The notes: generated by a model not told the origin, from the letters alone. Counted from the stretch's first letter, positions 8,445 to 18,000 are shown. The stretch: DNA of 64,000 bases from Ectopseudomonas chengduensis (GCF_900102635.1 NZ_FMZQ01000016.1:1-64000); one strand, 5' to 3'. Made by a program: numbers and translations.

Positions 8445-8830
8445 CCGCCGTTTTCCAGCAGGAACCTCAGTTCCTCAACGCGCTGGATATTCAGCTCCAT
8501 CGGGCAGGTGTAGTACATCGGCGAGCCGACGTGCTTGCCCTGCAGGTCGCACTGGCCGTTGCGGTAGATCAACCAGGCCTTCTGCGCCGTTTCCAGCTGT
8601 TCGGCGTCCTCTGGCGCGTCGTCCTGCAGCTTGAGGAACAGCTGCTGGTAGATGCGGTTCATCTCCTTCTTCACCGTTTCCGATACGCCTTCGGCGCAGC
8701 CGGCGACGCTGGCGTTGTCGATCACTCCACTGGCGTCCAGGCAGGCCTGGTAATGCTTGTCGTAATCACCCCAGGCGCCGAGCGGCAGCAGCAGAGTGAA
8801 CGGTAGCAAGCCGTTACGCAGTATCGACAT
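8441..8830 (-). CDS. LprI/DUF1311-family secreted protein
   Basis: 129-aa protein with an N-terminal signal sequence (MSILRNGLLPFTLLLPLGAWG). Its mature part contains the lysozyme-inhibitor LprI-like pattern: an EMNRIYQQLF helix followed by QKAWLIYRNGQCDL and paired cysteines. It is probably periplasmic. Start 8830 is set by a GGGAG site five bases upstream. Its inhibitor function is inferred from the family name only, since most DUF1311 proteins are uncharacterised. Confidence 0.78.
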   Translation of the reverse strand: MSILRNGLLPFTLLLPLGAWGDYDKHYQACLDASGVIDNASVAGCAEGVSETVKKEMNRIYQQLFLKLQDDAPEDAEQLETAQKAWLIYRNGQCDLQGKHVGSPMYYTCPMELNIQRVEELRFLLENGG

Positions 8831-8849
8831 GGCAATCTCCCAATGAAAC

Positions 8850-8870
8850 AGGGGCTGCAATGCAGCCCCT
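8850..8870 (-). terminator. Likely terminator hairpin after the M48 protease gene
   Basis: Near-perfect 10-bp stem AGGGGCTGCA / TGCAGCCCCT with a very short loop. On the minus strand it is followed by only GTTT, so termination may be weak. Confidence 0.5.
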
Positions 8871-8881
8871 GAACATTACCT

Positions 8882-9637
8882 TTACTTGGCAGCCAGACGG
8901 GTGCGCATGTTGGCGGCGCGGTCGCTGGAACCCGGGTGCGAGGAGAACATGCTGCCTTCGCCGCCGCCCAGTTTGGCCAGCTTCTCGAACGCGGTGACCA
9001 GGCCTTCACGGGGGATGTTGCGTTGGGTCAGCAGGTCGAAGGAGAAGTTATCGGCGGCGTTTTCCTGGCTTTGCGAGAACTGCGCATTGACCAGTTGCTC
9101 ACCCAGGGCGCCGAGCTGCGATGCGGACAATGCGGCAATGGTGCCGTTGCCCGACGCGGCTGCAGCATTGCGCGCGGCGGTGGTGGCGTAGGCGGTCTGC
9201 ATGGCCTTCTTGCTGTGACCGAGGGCGACGTGGCCGATCTCATGGCCGAGCACGCCTTCCACTTCGTTGTCGGTCATCAGGTCCATCAGGCCGCTGTATA
9301 CGCGCACGCAGCCGTTGGCCATGGCCCAGGCGTTGACCTCATCGGCCTGATACACCTTATAGGTGATCGGCGTGCCGTTGATCTGATGGCCGAGGTTGTT
9401 GGCGATCTTGTCCAGGCGCTTGCTGTACGGGCTGTTCGGGCCGGCGATATTGGCTTCGGCATCCATTTCAGCGCAGGCCTGGTCGGACATGCTGCGTACT
9501 TCGGCGTCGCTGAGGGTCGCGGCCTGCACGGCCATCAGGCCGGATTGCAGCATGGCGTCGGGGGACATGTTCTGGCAGCCAGTCAGCAAGACAGCACTGG
9601 ACAGGGCGAAAGCGGAGAGGGTGGTGCGCAGTTGCAT
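8882..9637 (-). CDS. M48-family metalloprotease lipoprotein (LoiP-like)
   Basis: 251-aa lipoprotein. The lipobox LLTGC places the lipidated cysteine at residue 21. The zinc motif HEIGH is at residues 132-136 and the third ligand is in QENAAD (glutamate 192), so the active site is intact. LoiP/YggG of E. coli is an outer-membrane-associated protease induced by envelope stress; the same location and role are inferred here. The gene stands alone. Confidence 0.9.
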   Translation of the reverse strand: MQLRTTLSAFALSSAVLLTGCQNMSPDAMLQSGLMAVQAATLSDAEVRSMSDQACAEMDAEANIAGPNSPYSKRLDKIANNLGHQINGTPITYKVYQADEVNAWAMANGCVRVYSGLMDLMTDNEVEGVLGHEIGHVALGHSKKAMQTAYATTAARNAAAASGNGTIAALSASQLGALGEQLVNAQFSQSQENAADNFSFDLLTQRNIPREGLVTAFEKLAKLGGGEGSMFSSHPGSSDRAANMRTRLAAK

Positions 9638-9798
9638 GGTTCATCGTCCTTGTTGGGGGTGTTGGCCGCGAGTCCTTTCCGGCTGGGTGTAACTGGGGCA
9701 CCTGTCCGGTGCTCGCGATGGGGCAGCATTATGCCGGATACCGCACAGAAGATGTGCGAGCCGGTTCGCGCCCTGGCCACTGGCCAGGGCGCGGCTCG

Positions 9799-11145
9799 TC
9801 AGCGGCGTACCTGCTTCAGCGTTTCGGCGATCATGAACGCCAGTTCCAGGGACTGGTCGGCATTCATGCGCGGGTCGCAGTGGGTGTGGTAACGGTCTGA
9901 CAGGCCGTCCTCGGTGATCGGGCGCGAACCTCCAATGCACTCGGTGACGTTCTGCCCGGTCATCTCGATATGGATGCCACCGGCGTAGGTGCCTTCGGCC
10001 TGGTGCACGGCGAAGAACTGCCGGACTTCGCTGAGGATCTGCGCGAAATCGCGGGTCTTGTAGCCGCTGCTGGCCTTGATGGTGTTGCCGTGCATGGGGT
10101 CGGAACTCCACAGCACCTGGCGGCCTTCCTCCTTGACCTTGCGCAGCAGACGCGGGAAGTGCGCTTCGACCTTATCGGCGCCCATGCGCACGATCAGGTT
10201 AAGGCGACCGGGATCGTTGTCCGGGTTGAGGGTGTCGATCAGGCGGATCAGCTCGTCCGGGTCCATGCTCGGACCGACCTTGACGCCGATGGGGTTCTCG
10301 ATGCCGCGCATGAATTCGACGTGCGCACCGTCCAGTTGGCGGGTGCGGTCGCCGATCCACAGCATGTGCGCGGAGCAGTCATACCAGCGGCCGGTGAGGC
10401 TGTCGCGACGGACGAAGGCCTCTTCGTAGTTGAGCAGCAGCGCTTCGTGGGCGGTGAAGAAGCTGACTTCGCGCAGCTGCGGCGCGCTGTCCATGCCGAC
10501 GGCGCGCATGAACGCCAGGGTTTCGTCGATGCGATTGGCCAACTGGTGGTACTTCTCGGATAGCGCCGAGTTGGCGATGAAGTCGAGGTTCCACTGATGC
10601 ACCTGATGCACGTCGGCAAAACCGCCCTGAGCGAAGGCGCGCAGCAGGTTGAGGCTGGCGGTGGCCTGGTGGTAGGCCTGCAGCAGGCGCTCCGGGTCCG
10701 GTACGCGACTGGCGACGTCGAAACCGATGCCGTTGACGATGTCGCCGCGGTAAGCGGGCAGGGTAACGCCATCGATGGTTTCGCTGCCGGACGAACGTGG
10801 CTTGGCGAACTGGCCGGCCATGCGTCCGACCTTGACCACCGGGCAGCCGGCGGCGAAGGTCATGACGATGGCCATCTGCAGCAACACCTTGAAGGTGTCG
10901 CGGATCTTCGCGGCGGAAAACTCGGCGAAACTCTCGGCGCAATCGCCGCCCTGCAGCAGGAAGGCGCGGCCCTGGGTGACCTCGGCGAACTGGCGACGCA
11001 GCTCGCGCGCCTCGCCGGCGAATACCAGCGGCGGGTAGCCGGCCAGGGTTTGCTCGACGCGATTCAGGTGCGCGGCATCAGGGTATTCAGGCTGCTGCTG
11101 GATGGGCTTGGCCCTCCAGCTTTCGGGGCTCCAGGCATTCGACAT
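9799..11145 (-). CDS. Class II DAHP synthase (3-deoxy-7-phosphoheptulonate synthase)
   Basis: Condenses phosphoenolpyruvate and erythrose 4-phosphate, the first step of the shikimate pathway. The 448-aa length and the sequence ([30 protein letters not shown] and [20 protein letters not shown]) mark the plant-like class II enzyme, which is unrelated in sequence to AroFGH. Metal and substrate residues in these blocks appear intact. Pseudomonads usually carry both classes; the class II copy is often tied to secondary metabolism or alternative regulation. It is not in an obvious operon. Confidence 0.93.
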   Translation of the reverse strand: MSNAWSPESWRAKPIQQQPEYPDAAHLNRVEQTLAGYPPLVFAGEARELRRQFAEVTQGRAFLLQGGDCAESFAEFSAAKIRDTFKVLLQMAIVMTFAAGCPVVKVGRMAGQFAKPRSSGSETIDGVTLPAYRGDIVNGIGFDVASRVPDPERLLQAYHQATASLNLLRAFAQGGFADVHQVHQWNLDFIANSALSEKYHQLANRIDETLAFMRAVGMDSAPQLREVSFFTAHEALLLNYEEAFVRRDSLTGRWYDCSAHMLWIGDRTRQLDGAHVEFMRGIENPIGVKVGPSMDPDELIRLIDTLNPDNDPGRLNLIVRMGADKVEAHFPRLLRKVKEEGRQVLWSSDPMHGNTIKASSGYKTRDFAQILSEVRQFFAVHQAEGTYAGGIHIEMTGQNVTECIGGSRPITEDGLSDRYHTHCDPRMNADQSLELAFMIAETLKQVRR

Positions 11146-11219
11146 GCTGCGTCTCTAGCAATTGATCAGGCGGAGACGCATGGTAACCGATAAGCCCCGC
11201 AGCTCGTACGTGTATTGGC

Positions 11220-13013
11220 TCATGACGCCGGGGCGGGCTCGAATGCGCGCGCAGGCCGCATGCGCGGCGATACATCGCGCGCCGGCAGGAAGCGCCCGTA
11301 GCGCTGTGCCTTGCCCAGATCATCCGGGTATTCCAGGCCGCGCCGATAGGCGATGCGACCGTTGATCATCGTCAGCGCGACCGCTGCATCGTTGCGTTTG
11401 ACCACCCGCATCAGGCCCAGCACCTCCATCGGCGCTTCGTGCAGTTCGTCCAGGGTGTCATCGAGGCCGGCGGGGTCGATCAACACCAGGCCGGCACGGT
11501 CACCGACGCGCAGGTAGCCGGCATCGATGCCGATGAAGTCGGCCAGCTCGCCGCTGCAGCGGCGCACGGCCTTGCCCAGCTCCATGAACGGCTCGCCGGC
11601 CAATTCGGCATCGCGCACGTACTTGAGAAAACGCAGCGGGAAGTTGTACTGGGCGATGGAGCGCAGGTGCGCGCCGGAGTCGGCGAAGCCAGGGTGCGTC
11701 CAGGGGCTGGCCAGCAGCTTGCGCATGATCGCCTCGCGCTGGTTGCCGTAGCAGGTCGTCCACTTCAGCGCCTCGCGGTACTGGCAGGCCAGTTCGAAGT
11801 AGGCGTCTACCGCATCCAGGCCGCGCGCCTGGCCCAGTTGCTTGAAGTTCCTGCCGACCAGGCTGGGGGCCGGGCATTCGGTCACCCAGCAGTCGGAGAA
11901 GTCGCGGTGCCACAGGCCCTTGGTCAGCACGGCCTTTACCTGCTTCTTGAACAGGGCGCGGAACGCTGGCTCCTTGACCTTGGCGTAGAGCTCATCCGGG
12001 TCCTTGATGTTGCGCAGGATCTCGCCGGCACCGAATTCCTCGAAGGCATTCACGTTGAGTCCTTCCAGGCGCAGGGTGAAGGGCGCTGGCAAGGTCTGCC
12101 AGCGGAAGTGGCCGCGCAGCACCCTGTTCGCCAGCCAGCCGGAAAGGCGGGTGAAGCGATGCAGCAGTGGCTGCGACTTGAGATCCAGCGCCGTCAGCAT
12201 GGTGCATTTCAGCGGCTTCCTGAACCAGCCGTGGGCCTGCCAGAGGAAGGCGAACACGTTGACCTTGGTCACCGCGTTCGGCGCGCCCTGCAGCACGGCG
12301 CCGCGCCGCCGCAGTACGGCGAACAGGCGGGAGAACTCCTTCCAACTGGCGAAGGTCGACGGCAACGGGCTGGACCAGGCGCGGTCGCCGTCCATCTTGT
12401 CCAGTCGGGTGGTCATCACCGACAGGCCAATACACCCGGCGTCCAGCGCCTCTTCGAGCAACTGTTCCATGCGCGCCAGTTCGGCTTCGCTGGGCTTCAC
12501 CCGACTGGTGGCGCGCTCCAGGCCCATCACCGCCACGCGCAGCTCCGAATGGCCGAGGAAGGAATTGACGTTCGGGCCCAGCGGCAACTGGTCGTAGAAG
12601 GCGCGATAGCCGGCGGCGTCGCGCCAGGTTTTCTTTTCCTTGAGGATCGGCAGCACGTACTCGCGCGGCACCGCTTCGACGCGGGTGAACAGGTCGGAGC
12701 AGTCTTCGGCGTCGGCCAGCACCATGCTGATGGAACAGGAGCCGATGGTTACGCTGGTGACACCATGGCGTACCGACTCCTTCAGTGCTGGTGCGGCGAT
12801 CACCTCGGCATCGTAGTGCGAGTGGATCTCGAGGAAGCCGGGGGTGAGCCACTGGCCTTTGGCGTCGATCACCTCGGGGCAACCGGCCCCCTCCAGTGGG
12901 CTGAGGCTGAGCACCTCGACCTTGCCGTCACGGATGCCGATATGGCGGATTGCCCCCGGCGCGCCGGAGCCGTCGAAGTACAGGCCGTTGTTGATGATGA
13001 TGTCGTAGCTCAT
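11220..13013 (-). CDS. D-aminoacylase-like amidohydrolase
   Basis: 597-aa amidohydrolase-superfamily protein resembling N-acyl-D-amino-acid deacylases. An N-terminal beta-sandwich strand (YDIIINNGLYFDGSG) is followed by the metal motif FLEIHSHYDAEV, a GCIGLSVM loop, and the late aspartate in FADSGAH. The chemistry would be hydrolysis of an amide or ring bond with one or two metals. Start 13013 is supported by TGGAGA upstream and by a 4-bp ATGA overlap with the preceding permease gene. It is the last gene of the five-gene operon beginning at 16795, so its substrate is probably an intermediate made by the monooxygenase and dehydrogenase. Confidence 0.82.
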   Translation of the reverse strand: MSYDIIINNGLYFDGSGAPGAIRHIGIRDGKVEVLSLSPLEGAGCPEVIDAKGQWLTPGFLEIHSHYDAEVIAAPALKESVRHGVTSVTIGSCSISMVLADAEDCSDLFTRVEAVPREYVLPILKEKKTWRDAAGYRAFYDQLPLGPNVNSFLGHSELRVAVMGLERATSRVKPSEAELARMEQLLEEALDAGCIGLSVMTTRLDKMDGDRAWSSPLPSTFASWKEFSRLFAVLRRRGAVLQGAPNAVTKVNVFAFLWQAHGWFRKPLKCTMLTALDLKSQPLLHRFTRLSGWLANRVLRGHFRWQTLPAPFTLRLEGLNVNAFEEFGAGEILRNIKDPDELYAKVKEPAFRALFKKQVKAVLTKGLWHRDFSDCWVTECPAPSLVGRNFKQLGQARGLDAVDAYFELACQYREALKWTTCYGNQREAIMRKLLASPWTHPGFADSGAHLRSIAQYNFPLRFLKYVRDAELAGEPFMELGKAVRRCSGELADFIGIDAGYLRVGDRAGLVLIDPAGLDDTLDELHEAPMEVLGLMRVVKRNDAAVALTMINGRIAYRRGLEYPDDLGKAQRYGRFLPARDVSPRMRPARAFEPAPAS

Positions 13014-13750
13014 GGCAGTCTCCAGGGCGCCAGCAGCAGGATGCCGGTGACCAACAGCAGGACGTAGATGGCGAGGCGGAAATGACGCTCGTCGAAGCGT
13101 CGATGCAGGCGTTCGCCCAGCCACACACCGAGCAGCAGGAGCGGGGCGTAGGTGAGCACCTGGGGCAGCGCTGGCAGCAGGCGGCCGTCGAGCAGAAAGG
13201 CGAGGGTGAGCAGGCTGTTGAGGGTGAACCAGACAGTAACTAGGGTGGCGCGCAGTCGCGCCTTGTCCAGTTGGGTGCCAGCCAGGCCGTAGACCAGCAG
13301 CGGGCCGCCCGAGGCGAACAGGCCGTGGCTAAGGCCTGCGGCCAGGGTAATGACGCGAGTCAGCCAGGCCGGGCGTTGCGGCAGTGCGCTCGCCCGGCGC
13401 AGGCGCCACAGTTCGCGGCCGGCGAACCAGACGATCAGCGCACCGAAGCCGAGCTTCAGCGCCTGGGTGTCCAAATAAGGCAGCAGCCAATAGCCGAGCA
13501 GCGTGCCGATAAGCATGCCGGGCAGCAGGGTACCAAGCAGCAGGCGGCGGTCGATCTGCTGCCAGTGGCGATGCACCAGATAGCCGGTCATGCAGATGTT
13601 CAGCGGCACCAGAATCGGCAACAGCTGATCGATGGGCAGCAGCAATGCGCCGAGCGACAGCGCGATGACCACGCTGCCAAAGCCAGTAACGGCTTCCAGG
13701 GTGTAGGCCAGCAGAATGAAGCCGCCGAGGGCGTAGGGCGCCAGGGCCAT
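13010..13750 (-). CDS. TauE/SafE-family membrane permease
   Basis: 246-aa membrane protein with about eight helices and TauE/SafE features: EAVTGFGSVVIALSLGA in the first half and GLSHGLFASGGPLLVY in the second. It is the second such permease in the window and only distantly similar to that at 3832. Its ATG shares one base with the stop of the upstream dehydrogenase (TGATG), and its stop overlaps the next start by four bases. It therefore belongs to the coupled operon and may import or export the pathway substrate. Confidence 0.85.
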   Translation of the reverse strand: MALAPYALGGFILLAYTLEAVTGFGSVVIALSLGALLLPIDQLLPILVPLNICMTGYLVHRHWQQIDRRLLLGTLLPGMLIGTLLGYWLLPYLDTQALKLGFGALIVWFAGRELWRLRRASALPQRPAWLTRVITLAAGLSHGLFASGGPLLVYGLAGTQLDKARLRATLVTVWFTLNSLLTLAFLLDGRLLPALPQVLTYAPLLLLGVWLGERLHRRFDERHFRLAIYVLLLVTGILLLAPWRLP

Positions 13751-14532
13751 CAGCTCATTTCCCCGGCGAAACGCTGGCTCATCTTGCGGTGGTACAGCGC
13801 CGGTGCCAGGCGCCAGAGCAGGCTCGCCAGCCAGCTGCCACGATCCGGGAACAGGCGTTCGCGGCGCTGTTGCAGTGCATCGAGAATCAGGCTTGCCATC
13901 CAGTCGGCGCTGCGAATCCTGCCGATGGTCGAGCGGGCATGGCCGGCCGGTTTGCCATCGCCACCCAGGGCATTGCGATCGATGGGCGTATCGAGAAAGC
14001 TCGGATAGACCATGAGCAGGCCGATGCCGTCACGGGCGATCTCGGCGCGTAGCACCTCGAAGGCCTGGCCCAAGGCGCTTTTCGCGGCGCAGTAACCGGC
14101 ACGGCCGAGCACCGGCATCCAGCCGGCCATGGAGCCGATGGCGATCACCTGGCCGCGGCTTTCACGCAGCAGCGGCAGGGCGGTCAGGGTCAGCTCCAGC
14201 GGCGCGTGATAGTCCACCGCCATGACCTTGCGAAACACCGCTGGATCGGTGCGCAGCGTGGGCGAGCGGTGGGTGATGCCGGCGTTGTTGATCAGCACGT
14301 CCAGCCGGCCGAAGCGCTGCCGGCAGTCATCGAGCAGACGTTCATGCAGCTCGGGTTCGGTGATGTCGCCAGCAAGGGCCATTACGCGCTCGCTGCCCAA
14401 TTCATCGGCGCGAGCCGAGAGGCCGCTGGCGTCTATATCGGTGAGCAGCAGGGCATCGCCACGTGCGTGACAAGCGCGCGCCAGTTGCCAGCCGAGGCCG
14501 CTGGCGGCGCCGGTAATCAGGACCACGCGCAT
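13750..14532 (-). CDS. Short-chain dehydrogenase/reductase
   Basis: 260-aa classical SDR. The cofactor motif TGAASGLG is at residues 7-14, NNAG near 82-85, and the catalytic set is Ser134 and YCAAK with Tyr147 and Lys151, so it should be active with NAD(P). ATG 14532 is chosen because it overlaps the symporter stop by one base (TGATG) and fits the Rossmann start MRVVLITGAA. Third gene of the operon; it probably oxidises or reduces an alcohol/ketone pair linked to the monooxygenase. Confidence 0.9.
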   Translation of the reverse strand: MRVVLITGAASGLGWQLARACHARGDALLLTDIDASGLSARADELGSERVMALAGDITEPELHERLLDDCRQRFGRLDVLINNAGITHRSPTLRTDPAVFRKVMAVDYHAPLELTLTALPLLRESRGQVIAIGSMAGWMPVLGRAGYCAAKSALGQAFEVLRAEIARDGIGLLMVYPSFLDTPIDRNALGGDGKPAGHARSTIGRIRSADWMASLILDALQQRRERLFPDRGSWLASLLWRLAPALYHRKMSQRFAGEMS

Positions 14533-15470
14533 CACCGCTCTCCTGCGCTGGGCAAGGGCGTCAGCAACGCGTCGGCTGCAGGCGGCCTGCGTGACCACAG
14601 CCAGGCCAGGCTGAGGCCGGATACCAGATGCCAGCAGCCCCAGAAGGCCGCGATCAGCAACATGCCGCTGGCCTGCGGGAAGAAGGTGAAGATGATCACC
14701 AGGCCCAGCGCTGAATTCTGGATGCCCACTTCCAGCGTCAGGGCGCGGCGGTCGGCCACCGGCAGCCCGCTCAGGCGTGCGCTGAGGTAGCCAATGCTCA
14801 GTGCCAGAGCGTTGTGAGCCACCACCAGCCAGAAGAACAGATGGAAATGTCGGGTGAACTGCTCGAGGTTGCGGCTGAACGCCAGCGCCACGAAACCGAG
14901 CATTACCAGCAAGGCGAACAGACGCAGGGGCTTTTCCACTTTCAGTGTCAGTTGCGGGAAGCGCCGGCCGATCCACATGCCAGCCAGCAGAGGCAGGCCG
15001 AGCACCAGCAGCACGAGCAGCAGCAAACTCAGCGGGTCCAGTTCGATCTGCGTCAGCAAGGGTCGCGTATGTGGATTGAGCCAGGCGTACAGGGCGAAGT
15101 TGAGCGGTGTCAGCACGCTGGCGACGACGCTGGAAACGGCGGTCATGCTCACCGACAGCGCGACGTTGCCGCGAGCCATCCAGGTCATGATGTTGGAGAA
15201 GCTGCCGCCTGGGCAGGCAGCGATCAGGGTCATGCCCAGCGCCAGTTGCGGCTCGATGGCCAGGGCCCAGCAAGCCAGGCAGGTCAGCGCCGGCAGCAAC
15301 ACGAATTGCGCCAGCATACCGATCACCGGGGCCTTGGGCGCGCGGGCGATGCGGCGGAAGTCTTCGGCGCGTAGGTCCAGGGAGACGCCGAACATCATCA
15401 ACGCAACGATCAGGTTGATCAGCACCAGGCTGCTGGGGTCAAAGGCGATATTCACCTGTTCCATGCTCAT
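14532..15470 (-). CDS. Bile acid:sodium symporter (SBF/BASS) family transporter
   Basis: 312-aa membrane protein with about nine or ten helices. Family signatures include MFGVSLDLRAEDFRR near the N-terminus, AACPGGSFSNIMTWMARGN and EVGIQNSALGLVI, which form the sodium-binding crossover region. Bacterial members carry organic anions, so bile acid is not necessarily the substrate. ATG 15470 overlaps the monooxygenase stop by four bases (ATGA), pointing to coupled translation and uptake of the operon's substrate. Confidence 0.9.
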   Translation of the reverse strand: MSMEQVNIAFDPSSLVLINLIVALMMFGVSLDLRAEDFRRIARAPKAPVIGMLAQFVLLPALTCLACWALAIEPQLALGMTLIAACPGGSFSNIMTWMARGNVALSVSMTAVSSVVASVLTPLNFALYAWLNPHTRPLLTQIELDPLSLLLLVLLVLGLPLLAGMWIGRRFPQLTLKVEKPLRLFALLVMLGFVALAFSRNLEQFTRHFHLFFWLVVAHNALALSIGYLSARLSGLPVADRRALTLEVGIQNSALGLVIIFTFFPQASGMLLIAAFWGCWHLVSGLSLAWLWSRRPPAADALLTPLPSAGER

Positions 15471-16795
15471 GCCCCCTGCGCAGCGAGTGCGCCATCGTTG
15501 GCCAGCTCACGGCGCAGCGCGGCGCTGTGTTCGGCTATGCGTCTACGATAGCTGTCCTTGTGCACGTAATAGGCCATGCGCTCCAGTTGCAGGTAGCGAT
15601 AGCCGCCATCCAGGCGCTGGCTGGCTTGAGCACGAATAGTCTGGCGCAGGGCCTGAGCAGCGGGGCTGCCAGCCCGCGACTGGCGGATATACAGCGCGAC
15701 CAGCTCCGCCTGCTCGTCACGACCCTGCCAGCCCAGGCCGGAGGCCTCGACCATACCGAGCATGAACAGGTCGTCGTGCTCGGGGTGGAATACGTTGAGA
15801 TACAGCTGCGGTGCACCGGCACCTTGCGGCCAGTTCAACTCGTCGCGAGCGATGAAGGGGTAGTCGATCTTGTAGCCGGTGGCCATGAGGATCAGGTCGT
15901 ACTCGGCCTGTTCGCCATTGGCAAAGGTCACGCTTTGCCCCCTCACTGCCGTGATATCGCCGCGAGGGTGGATGTCGCCGTGGCCGATATGGTGCAGCAC
16001 CAGCGAGTTCATCACCGGATGCGACTCGTACAGGTGGTAGTCCGGGTCGGGCAGACCGTACTGCGAGGGTTTGCCGACCAGGGCGCGCACCAGCAGACCG
16101 TCGACCAGCTGTTTGAGACGGCGCGGTAGCTTGATCGCGCCGCCGAAGGTATCGGTGGGTTTGCCGAGGATGAACTTGGGCAGGAAGTGATAGCCACGGC
16201 GTACCGAGAGGTCGACCGAGGCGGCGCGATGCACGGCATCGACGGCGATATCGCAGGCCGAGTTGCCGCAGCCGACCACCAGCACCCGTTTGCCGGCAAA
16301 GATATCCGCGCTCTTGTAGGCATTCGAATGCAACAACTCGCCGGAAAAGTCACCAGGCAGGCGCGGCAGGTTGGGCGTATGCAGGGTGCCGTTGGCGATC
16401 AGCACACCGTCGAAACGCCATTCGCGTTGCTCGCCGTTGCGCTCGCTGATCAGTTTCCAGCCATCTTGCTCGCGTTGCACCTGTAGCACGCGGGTGTCGA
16501 ACTGATAATGCTCGTAGAGACGAAACTGCCTGGCGTAGTCGCGAAAGTAGCGGCGCATCTCGCTGTGGTGCGGGTAGGGCGCCACCTCGGCACGCATGGG
16601 GAACTCGCGGAACTCGGTGGTGCCCTTGGCGGAAATCAGATGCGCCGAGTGATACATGCTGCTGTGCGGGTTATCGATATCCCACAGGCCGCCAACGTCG
16701 CTGTGCAGCTCGAAACCGATGAAATCGATACCGTGCTTCTTCAATTGCCGAGCCGTGCACAGGCCCATGGGGCCGGCACCTATGATGGCGTACAT
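15467..16795 (-). CDS. Flavin-containing monooxygenase (FMO/Baeyer-Villiger type)
   Basis: 442-aa class B flavin monooxygenase. FAD motif GAGPMG is at residues 6-11, the FxGxxxHxxxY fingerprint at residues 150-160 (FSGELLHSNAY), and the NADPH motif GCGNSA at 175-180. Such enzymes insert one oxygen into a ketone or a heteroatom. Start 16795 has a GAGGT site six bases upstream, giving the expected N-terminus MYAIIGAGPMG. First gene of the operon and divergent from the spermidine-synthase-like gene. Confidence 0.9.
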   Translation of the reverse strand: MYAIIGAGPMGLCTARQLKKHGIDFIGFELHSDVGGLWDIDNPHSSMYHSAHLISAKGTTEFREFPMRAEVAPYPHHSEMRRYFRDYARQFRLYEHYQFDTRVLQVQREQDGWKLISERNGEQREWRFDGVLIANGTLHTPNLPRLPGDFSGELLHSNAYKSADIFAGKRVLVVGCGNSACDIAVDAVHRAASVDLSVRRGYHFLPKFILGKPTDTFGGAIKLPRRLKQLVDGLLVRALVGKPSQYGLPDPDYHLYESHPVMNSLVLHHIGHGDIHPRGDITAVRGQSVTFANGEQAEYDLILMATGYKIDYPFIARDELNWPQGAGAPQLYLNVFHPEHDDLFMLGMVEASGLGWQGRDEQAELVALYIRQSRAGSPAAQALRQTIRAQASQRLDGGYRYLQLERMAYYVHKDSYRRRIAEHSAALRRELANDGALAAQGA

Positions 16796-16931
16796 GGCGA
16801 ACCTCGTTATTGTTATGAGTAGCAGCGCAAGTGTTGGAATTATTGCGTGACCGGGGGCGGCTGCTTCAATGACAATCGGCGCCTTTAGCCCGGTTCTTGT
16901 GGTACGGGATGTCACTGTGGGAGAGGTATCG

Positions 16932-17711
16932 ATGCCAGGGTTGCCGCCGGACGACGAGTTGCAGCAGCAGGACGAGGTTCTGCTGGCCGAGGTGCACGAC
17001 GCCTTCGGGGTGATCCGTGTGGTGCAGATCGGCGCCTACCGCTTTCTCGAGTTTGGTGATGCCATCGAGCAGAGTTGCGTGTTCCAGGGCGATCCCAGCT
17101 GGCTGGAATACGACTACACCCGCGCCATGTTGCTGGGCGCGCTGTGCCACGATGCGCCGGAAACCGCACTGTTCCTTGGTCTGGGCGCCGGCAACCTGAC
17201 CCAGGCCTGCCTGAAGTTCCTGCCCTTGGAGGACGTCGAGGCCATCGAGCTGCGCCCGGACGTACCGCGCCTGGCCATGGAGTTTCTCGGTCTGGACGAT
17301 GACCCACGGCTGACCATTCGCATCGGCGACGCCACCGAACTGCTCGACAGCGCGGAAACCGCTGACCTGATCTTTCTCGATCTGTACACCGACCAGGGGC
17401 CTGGTGTCGGGCATCTGGCCTGGCGCTTTCTCGAGCGCTGCCGCGAGAAGCTCAATCCAGGTGGTTGGCTGATCATCAACCAATGGGCAGGCAACGACGG
17501 CAAGCCGCTTGGCGCGGCATTGCTGCGTGGCCTCTATCACCGACACTATTGGGAGTGCCCGGTGAAGGAGGGCAACGTGGTACTGCTGATCCCGGCTGAC
17601 CTCGAGCAACGCTTGAACATGGGACGCCTGCAGATGCGTGCGGGCGAGCTGGCGCCGCGCCTGGGTTATTCGCTACAGCCGCTGATCGAAGCGCTGCGTC
17701 CGGCCACTTGA
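16932..17711 (+). CDS. Spermidine-synthase-like (PABS fold) protein
   Basis: 259-aa protein with the aminopropyltransferase/methyltransferase Rossmann fold: LFLGLGAGNLTQACLKFLP for nucleotide binding, EAIELRPDV, and DLIFLDLYTDQGPG in place of the catalytic region. Many short spermidine-synthase homologues have no proven polyamine activity, so the reaction is uncertain. Start ATG 16932 follows a GAGAGG site. No adjacent speD-like gene is present. Transcription diverges from the FMO operon. Confidence 0.75.
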   Translation: MPGLPPDDELQQQDEVLLAEVHDAFGVIRVVQIGAYRFLEFGDAIEQSCVFQGDPSWLEYDYTRAMLLGALCHDAPETALFLGLGAGNLTQACLKFLPLEDVEAIELRPDVPRLAMEFLGLDDDPRLTIRIGDATELLDSAETADLIFLDLYTDQGPGVGHLAWRFLERCREKLNPGGWLIINQWAGNDGKPLGAALLRGLYHRHYWECPVKEGNVVLLIPADLEQRLNMGRLQMRAGELAPRLGYSLQPLIEALRPAT

Positions 17712-18000
17712 TGCGCCGTTGAGCGGTTGGATGCATGCCAATCGATAAAAACCAGCACCCGAGACAGGATTTTCCGGTATAGTTCGCGCCGGCCAATTTT
17801 CTGGCCACGTTCAGGTAGTGCAACTCGCCCGGGAAATTAACACCCGGCAGCCAGTCCCCAGCGGACTATCCTTGACGATTCACTTTCATCACGTTTTCGC
17901 AAATCCCCGCCGACCAGGCTGCCAGGGTGACCCAAAAGGTCTTACACGGCATGCGCAGCTTTGGAACATGGGTCTTTGCGGATGCACTTGAGGCAGACCC
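17712..18000 (+). promoter_or_regulatory. Long leader region of deaD
   Basis: A 289-base gap without a gene precedes deaD. A TATAGT sequence at 17778-17783 is a plausible -10 box, which would give a leader of about 200 nt. The leader contains inverted repeats such as GGCCA/TGGCC at 17791-17806 and CCCGG/CCGGG around 17828-17853. Long structured leaders are typical of cold-shock RNA-helicase genes. The -35 element is not obvious, so the promoter position is tentative. Confidence 0.45.

Noticed and set aside
11439-13067. A 542-codon open frame opposite the amidohydrolase gene
   Set aside because: Shadow frame rich in H, Q, A and G; the amidohydrolase on the minus strand has clear motifs and coupled start and stop signals.
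13750-15273. A longer form of the short-chain dehydrogenase extending to 15273
   Set aside because: The extension is antisense-like frame over the symporter gene. The Rossmann start at 14532, with its TGATG overlap, is the real beginning.
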